Shown here piece after piece: positions 6,053-9,423 of a stretch of DNA of 9,423 nucleotides. This DNA is from Clostridia bacterium (GTDB lineage Bacteria; Bacillota; Clostridia; Christensenellales; Borkfalkiaceae), in the NCBI GenBank assembly GCA_029071285.1, contig JAIEAS010000026.1, forward strand, positions 1-9,423. Reading direction: 5' to 3'. The notes under the pieces are model-generated. The model was given only the letters and a program-made list of their open reading frames with translations. It was not told the origin of the DNA and did no database searches. The position numbers and the translations under genes are program-made. Position 1 is the first letter of the stretch, and each line of letters starts with the position of its first letter.

Positions 6053-7715
6053 CATTTTAAGCGGCTACGACAACACTAAATACGTGCACTACGCCGACAC
6101 GGTAAATCTGCCCAACACCGTGCCTTACGACGAAATCGGCAAAAGGGCTATGTCCGGCGTGCTTAAAGCGAGCCTTCACGTAGACGGCAGGCTTATGCAG
6201 ACCTACACCGGACAGGAAAACCACGTCGGCGTAATTGCGGCGACAAGACTTGGCAAAACCACGTCGTACGTAATCCCTACGATTCTTTCGTTCGCAAAAC
6301 AGCCTGTGAAGAGAAGTATGATAATTTCCGACCCCAAGGGCGAAATTTACCGCTTAACTTCTGAAACTCTGCGCTCGGAAGGGTACAGAATAGTTCTTCT
6401 CAATTTCCGCGATTACGTTCACTCGGAATGCTGGAACCCGCTCACGCCCATTTTCCGCAAATACCGCAGGGCTGTGTCTGTATACGGCGAGGTGGGAGTG
6501 CAGGAAACGAAAAACGGTCCGCGCAACGTTTTCCGCGGCACGGTGTACGAAAACCAGCAGGAGCTGGATGAGGCTATCGAGCTTGCCTCGTCAATGATGA
6601 TGGACGAGGTGGGCAACGATATCGACACCTTAGCGACTATGCTGATACCTACGCTCAACGATAAGGACCCCTATTGGGAGAACAGCGCGCGCGAACTTTT
6701 AAAGGCGTTTTTGTGGGCGATGCTCGAGGACTCGGATAAGCGCGAAAACCCCATTACCGAGGACACCTTTTCGTTCAGTACAATACTCAGGCTTCTCAGC
6801 ACGATACACTCGGGCAAAAACATGACCCTTGACGACGACGGCTACTTCACCGAAAGGGACAAGGAATCACGCGCTTACCAGCTCGCCAAAAACACCGTTA
6901 TCGAAAACGGCGACACGACCACTTCGTGCATACTTTCGGTGTTCGACACGGGGATTTCGGTTTTCCGCGACTGCGCAATGCGCTTAGTTACAAGCTGTAA
7001 TTCCTTCGATATGTCCGAGTTCAACGACGGACCGGTTGCGATATATATCGACTACCGCGACGAAGTTAAGGTGCACTATCAGATAATTTCGCTGTTCATT
7101 CAGGACGCATACCGTTACCTTATCGAACAGGCGACGGTGAAGCCCGACGGCAAGCTCGAAGTTCCGTTCTACTTCATTTTGGACGAGTTCGGCAACTTCC
7201 CCGCGATTAAAGACTTCGAAACGACCATATCGGCGTGCGCCGGCAGAAATATCTGGTTTATCCTGATAATCCAGTCTTACGCGCAGCTTGACAACGTTTA
7301 CGGCAATTCGGTTGCGGAAATTATCCGCGACAACCTCAACGTTCACATATTTTTCGGCAGCAACAACCCGAGTACTCTGTCCGCTTTTTCGGACGAGTGC
7401 GGACAGCGCACGCGCATATCGCCCGTCAGCGCGCTGAACGGAAAAGGGGCGGATATCGAAACCTATCATATCGAAACAATTCCGCTCGTACCCAAGAGTA
7501 TGCTGTCGCATTTTCAGCACGGAGAGTGTATAATAACCGAGGCGAACAGCGGATACGTTATGTTCTCAAAGCTTGAAAGATACTATCTCTGCGACGAATT
7601 CAAAAACCTGAAGCTCGCCTCCGAAAAGGACTATAAGTGCGGCGTAAACCCCTTTGAAAAACGCTACACCTACAAAATAACGAAAAGGAAAAAACGCAAC
7701 CCGTTTGATTTTTAA
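6036..7715 (+). CDS. VirD4/TraG-like coupling ATPase lacking a membrane anchor
   Basis: This 559-residue protein belongs to the type IV coupling-protein branch of the FtsK/HerA P-loop superfamily. Such proteins use ATP to drive DNA or protein substrates toward a secretion channel. Walker A is AATRLGKTTSYVIPT (68-82, Lys74), close to the family's APTRSGKG form. SDPKGEIYRLTSETLR follows, as in VirD4 proteins. CWNPL, then after about 80 residues WENSARELLKAFL, also match. Walker B is ILDEFGNF (381-388, Asp383-Glu384). WFILIIQSYAQLDNVYG gives the conserved motif with Gln413, and NLNVHIFFGSNN continues the pattern. Canonical VirD4 proteins begin with two transmembrane helices; here the 65 residues before Walker A are hydrophilic, so the protein looks soluble. 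About 30 extra residues lie after CWNPL (VSVYGEVGVQETK region). No relaxase, VirB4 or VirB6 gene is in the window. Its partners upstream and downstream are probably made from the same transcript. Confidence 0.93.
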   Translation: MQDANNILSGYDNTKYVHYADTVNLPNTVPYDEIGKRAMSGVLKASLHVDGRLMQTYTGQENHVGVIAATRLGKTTSYVIPTILSFAKQPVKRSMIISDPKGEIYRLTSETLRSEGYRIVLLNFRDYVHSECWNPLTPIFRKYRRAVSVYGEVGVQETKNGPRNVFRGTVYENQQELDEAIELASSMMMDEVGNDIDTLATMLIPTLNDKDPYWENSARELLKAFLWAMLEDSDKRENPITEDTFSFSTILRLLSTIHSGKNMTLDDDGYFTERDKESRAYQLAKNTVIENGDTTTSCILSVFDTGISVFRDCAMRLVTSCNSFDMSEFNDGPVAIYIDYRDEVKVHYQIISLFIQDAYRYLIEQATVKPDGKLEVPFYFILDEFGNFPAIKDFETTISACAGRNIWFILIIQSYAQLDNVYGNSVAEIIRDNLNVHIFFGSNNPSTLSAFSDECGQRTRISPVSALNGKGADIETYHIETIPLVPKSMLSHFQHGECIITEANSGYVMFSKLERYYLCDEFKNLKLASEKDYKCGVNPFEKRYTYKITKRKKRNPFDF

Positions 7716-7720
7716 CAGCT

Positions 7721-8362
7721 ATGAATAAGACAGAAATTATAAACTTCATAAAGCGCAGCGGCTACGCGGAAGCGGCGGAACTTCAACAGCGGTTCGGCAT
7801 TTCCTACAAAGAGGCGAGGGAAATTATCGACCAGCTCGCAGGCGACGGCACTCTGGTGTACGAGTCGGGTGTAAAGTACGTCTGCGACAAAAAGCTGCCC
7901 TCGCCCTTAGACGGATTCGAAGAGCGCAGACGCGAGCTCGAACGCCGCAGGGCGGAGCTTATCGGCATAATGAATAACGAACCCGCCGCGGACGATGACG
8001 ACGACGAGGATTTCGACCTTTCCGAGTACGAGGAAGACGACGACGCGTCCATATCCGATTTTGAAAAATATTTCAACGATAACTTTTCCGACGACGATGA
8101 CGATGAGGACGGCTCGGACGGTTTGTGGGAGAGCGAAGAGGCGTTCGACGCGGCTGTGAAGGAAAGAATCATAAAGCTCGTGAAGTCCGATATAAAAATG
8201 GGCAAGAGCGGCGCGGTCAAAAAAGCCGAGCAGTGGTTAGAGGCGGTAAAGGACACGAGCGACAAAAAGATGATTAAGGTCTACGAGGAGCTCGTCGAAG
8301 TAATAAAGAACACCAGCAATTATCTGTACGCCCAGCTTAAAAAACAGATTTTCGAGGGTTGA
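7721..8362 (+). CDS. FtsK-gamma-like winged-helix protein with acidic linker
   Basis: This 213-residue protein begins 5 bases after the VirD4-like stop. No Shine-Dalgarno is visible, so translation probably depends on re-initiation. Residues 5-55 resemble the gamma winged helix of FtsK/SpoIIIE: IINFIKRSGYAEAAELQQRF then GISYKEAREIIDQLAGDGTLV, parallel to the FtsK pattern S-x-L-Q-R-x-F-x-I-G-Y-x-R-A-x-x-x-[IM]-[DE]-x-[LM]. FtsK gamma reads the polar KOPS/SRS sequences that direct the motor. Next come a basic helix (68-82, ERRRELERRRAEL), a very acidic stretch (91-140; 28 Asp/Glu and one Lys) and a helical, Lys-rich C-terminal domain of unknown function. The likely role is DNA-sequence reading or adaptor function for the adjacent ATPase; this is inference. 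A plain wHTH transcription regulator is the alternative. Confidence 0.85.
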   Translation: MNKTEIINFIKRSGYAEAAELQQRFGISYKEAREIIDQLAGDGTLVYESGVKYVCDKKLPSPLDGFEERRRELERRRAELIGIMNNEPAADDDDDEDFDLSEYEEDDDASISDFEKYFNDNFSDDDDDEDGSDGLWESEEAFDAAVKERIIKLVKSDIKMGKSGAVKKAEQWLEAVKDTSDKKMIKVYEELVEVIKNTSNYLYAQLKKQIFEG

Positions 8363-8363
8363 T

Positions 8364-8380
8364 TTAACACGCACTGTTAA
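8364..8380. promoter_or_regulatory. Inverted repeat abutting the ftsZ-like promoter, candidate operator
   Basis: TTAACA (8364-8369), five bases, TGTTAA (8375-8380): a perfect 6-5-6 palindrome in a 69-base gene gap. It overlaps the first base of the -35. Its size fits a dimeric HTH repressor or activator; the hairpin would be too weak and lacks a T run to be a terminator. Confidence 0.45.
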
Positions 8381-8408
8381 TGACAGAAAGAAAATTAAGT
8401 GATATAAT
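8380..8408 (+). promoter_or_regulatory. Promoter of the FtsZ-like gene
   Basis: ATGACA (8380-8385, 5 of 6 to TTGACA) and TATAAT (8403-8408) are 17 bp apart, with a TG-extended -10 (TGATATAAT). The predicted start is near 8415. Upstream transcription may also read in, because no terminator separates this gene from the one before. Confidence 0.75.
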
Positions 8409-8431
8409 CAAAGCGGACAAGGAAGATAATT

Positions 8432-9423
8432 ATGGAAAGTGTGTCTAAGGTAAAGGTCTTCGGCGTGGGCGGCGCGGGTTGCCGTTTAGCAGGAAAAATC
8501 GCAGAAACGGATTTCGGCGGCGTAGGTTGCTATGCCGTGGACGACGATTACTCTGCGCTCAAAATCAGCAAATGCGAAAATAAAATTCAGATTAAAGGCG
8601 GCAGCCGCGCTGGTGCGGACTTCGGCTGTTGCAGAGAAACCGCGCTTGAAAACAGCGGCTTATTCAAAGACGCGGTAAAGGGAGCGGATCTGGTTGTAAT
8701 AACCGCGGGACTGGGCGGCGGAATGGGTTCCGCGGCGGCTCCGGTTATTGCAAATATCGCAAAAGATGAAGGAATTCTCACCGTTGCGGTGGTATGCACG
8801 CCCCTGCGGTTCGAGGGCGCGAAGCGGTTAGTAAACTCCGCTAAGGGGCTTGCCTCGCTCAGAAACGCAGCCGATACCGTGATAGTTATTAGCGGCGATA
8901 AAATAGCGGATATTATACCGAACGGTGCGCCGCCTTCGGCAGGGCTGGAAATTGCTGACGAGGCGGTTATAAACGCAATCAGAACGGTAGTAATTCCCGC
9001 AGCCGTGCCGTCGATAATCAATCTCGATTTTTCAGACCTTAAAACGGTGGTGGAAAACGCGGGCAGGGTGCATTTCGGCTACGGCTATGCAAGCGGTGAA
9101 AACAGGGCGCGCGCAGCGGCGGAAGCGGCGGTTTACGACCCGACTTCGGATGTGAGCCTCGCACAGACCGATCGGATGATTTTAATGGTCGAGGGCGGCG
9201 ATTTGCAGTACGACGAGGTTGAAAAGGTTATAAACTTCGTCAGGGACGCGGCGGATTATTCGGCGAAAATAATTTTTTCGGTGGTAACCGACAGCGGTCT
9301 GAACAACGGTATCGGCGTATTTATTCTTGCTGCGAGAAGGCGGGACGCGGATGAAGAAGAAGCCGAAGAGCCGGATGAAAACCCTCTCTCGACCGAGCTT
9401 CTCCAGATTTTAAACGCCTCGGT
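8432..9423 (+). CDS. Divergent FtsZ-like tubulin-family GTPase (3' partial)
   Basis: ATG at 8432 follows AAGGAAG (8419-8425) by 6 bases. 330 codons are visible and the gene runs off the window. FtsZ landmarks in order: FGVGGAGCRLAG (10-21, T1 loop; FtsZ has GVGGxGxN); YAVDDDYSAL (34-43, T2); GGSRAGADFG (56-65, a shortened T3); ITAGLGGGMGSAAAP (90-104, T4, where FtsZ has GGGTGTGAAP); VAVVCTPLRFEGAKR (118-132); VIVISGDKI (150-158, where FtsZ has IPNDRL); INLDFSDLKTVVENAG (196-211, T7 with the catalytic Asp pair Asp199 and Asp202 kept); then GYGYASGENRA. An acidic tail starts near residue 304. FtsZ polymerises with GTP to form the division ring. The altered T4 (Thr to Met98, Gly to Ala101) and the Asn-to-Gly change suggest a paralog with changed GTP handling rather than the housekeeping FtsZ. 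No ftsA neighbour is present. The C-terminal anchor peptide is outside the window. Confidence 0.9.
   Translation, partial: MESVSKVKVFGVGGAGCRLAGKIAETDFGGVGCYAVDDDYSALKISKCENKIQIKGGSRAGADFGCCRETALENSGLFKDAVKGADLVVITAGLGGGMGSAAAPVIANIAKDEGILTVAVVCTPLRFEGAKRLVNSAKGLASLRNAADTVIVISGDKIADIIPNGAPPSAGLEIADEAVINAIRTVVIPAAVPSIINLDFSDLKTVVENAGRVHFGYGYASGENRARAAAEAAVYDPTSDVSLAQTDRMILMVEGGDLQYDEVEKVINFVRDAADYSAKIIFSVVTDSGLNNGIGVFILAARRRDADEEEAEEPDENPLSTELLQILNAS

Noticed and set aside
6036..7715. Proof of an integrative conjugative element
   Set aside because: A coupling-type ATPase alone is not enough: no relaxase, VirB4, integrase, oriT-like structure or attachment site was found in the window.
7804..8265. 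Minus-strand Ser-rich frame of 153 codons
   Set aside because: The poly-Ser arises from reading the Asp codon runs of the acidic linker backwards.
8587..9021. Minus-strand 144-codon frame inside the FtsZ-like gene
   Set aside because: The + strand carries a clear FtsZ-family sequence; the reverse frame is low-complexity Ser/Ala/Ile-rich and has no ribosome site or family signature.

Overview
The window reads as a chromosomal or chromosome-integrated segment of a Gram-positive, Firmicutes-type bacterium, most likely an uncultured Clostridia member. The clues are strong AGGAGG-type ribosome binding sites, sigma-A-like promoters with TATAAT boxes (two with a TG extension), compact U-tailed terminators, a large Ig-like surface protein, moderate GC content and the standard code. 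This is inference from style; no marker gene fixes the taxon. All supported genes lie on the + strand. No tRNA, rRNA, CRISPR array or insertion sequence was seen.

Region 1 (1-3130): the 3' part of a very large surface protein. Its outside part is a chain of Ig-like/MBG-like beta domains. One transmembrane helix follows, then about 336 residues inside the cell made of charged coiled coil and Gln/Pro/Met-rich low-complexity sequence. A hairpin terminator with a UUCG tetraloop closes it.

Region 2 (3131-4278): a self-contained two-gene operon with its own promoter and terminator. The first gene encodes a SLOG-fold nucleotide-binding protein. The second overlaps it by 4 bases (ATGA) and encodes a small XRE-type helix-turn-helix protein with a cysteine-rich insert between the first and second helices. 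A perfect 7+7 inverted repeat brackets the promoter -10 box and could be an operator.

Region 3 (4279-8362): a second operon. It encodes (a) a 540-residue protein with Sel1-like repeats and what looks like a dead, Lon/ClpB-like AAA+ module; (b) a VirD4/TraG-family ATPase of the FtsK/HerA superfamily with intact Walker motifs but no membrane anchor; and (c) a small protein with an FtsK-gamma-like winged helix followed by a very acidic linker. Genes (a) and (b) overlap, and (b) and (c) are 5 bases apart, so they are probably made together.

Region 4 (8363-9423, continues past the window): a promoter with a 6-5-6 inverted repeat abutting its -35, then a divergent FtsZ-like GTPase. Its T7 loop is intact but its phosphate-binding T4 loop is altered.

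The most interesting reading is that regions 3 and 4 form one undescribed module: a cytosolic DNA-pump-like ATPase, a separate FtsK-gamma-like DNA reader, an AAA+-derived scaffold and a tubulin-like paralog. No relaxase or mating-channel gene lies in the window, so the 'coupling protein' may not serve ordinary conjugation. The functional link is inferred from gene order only.
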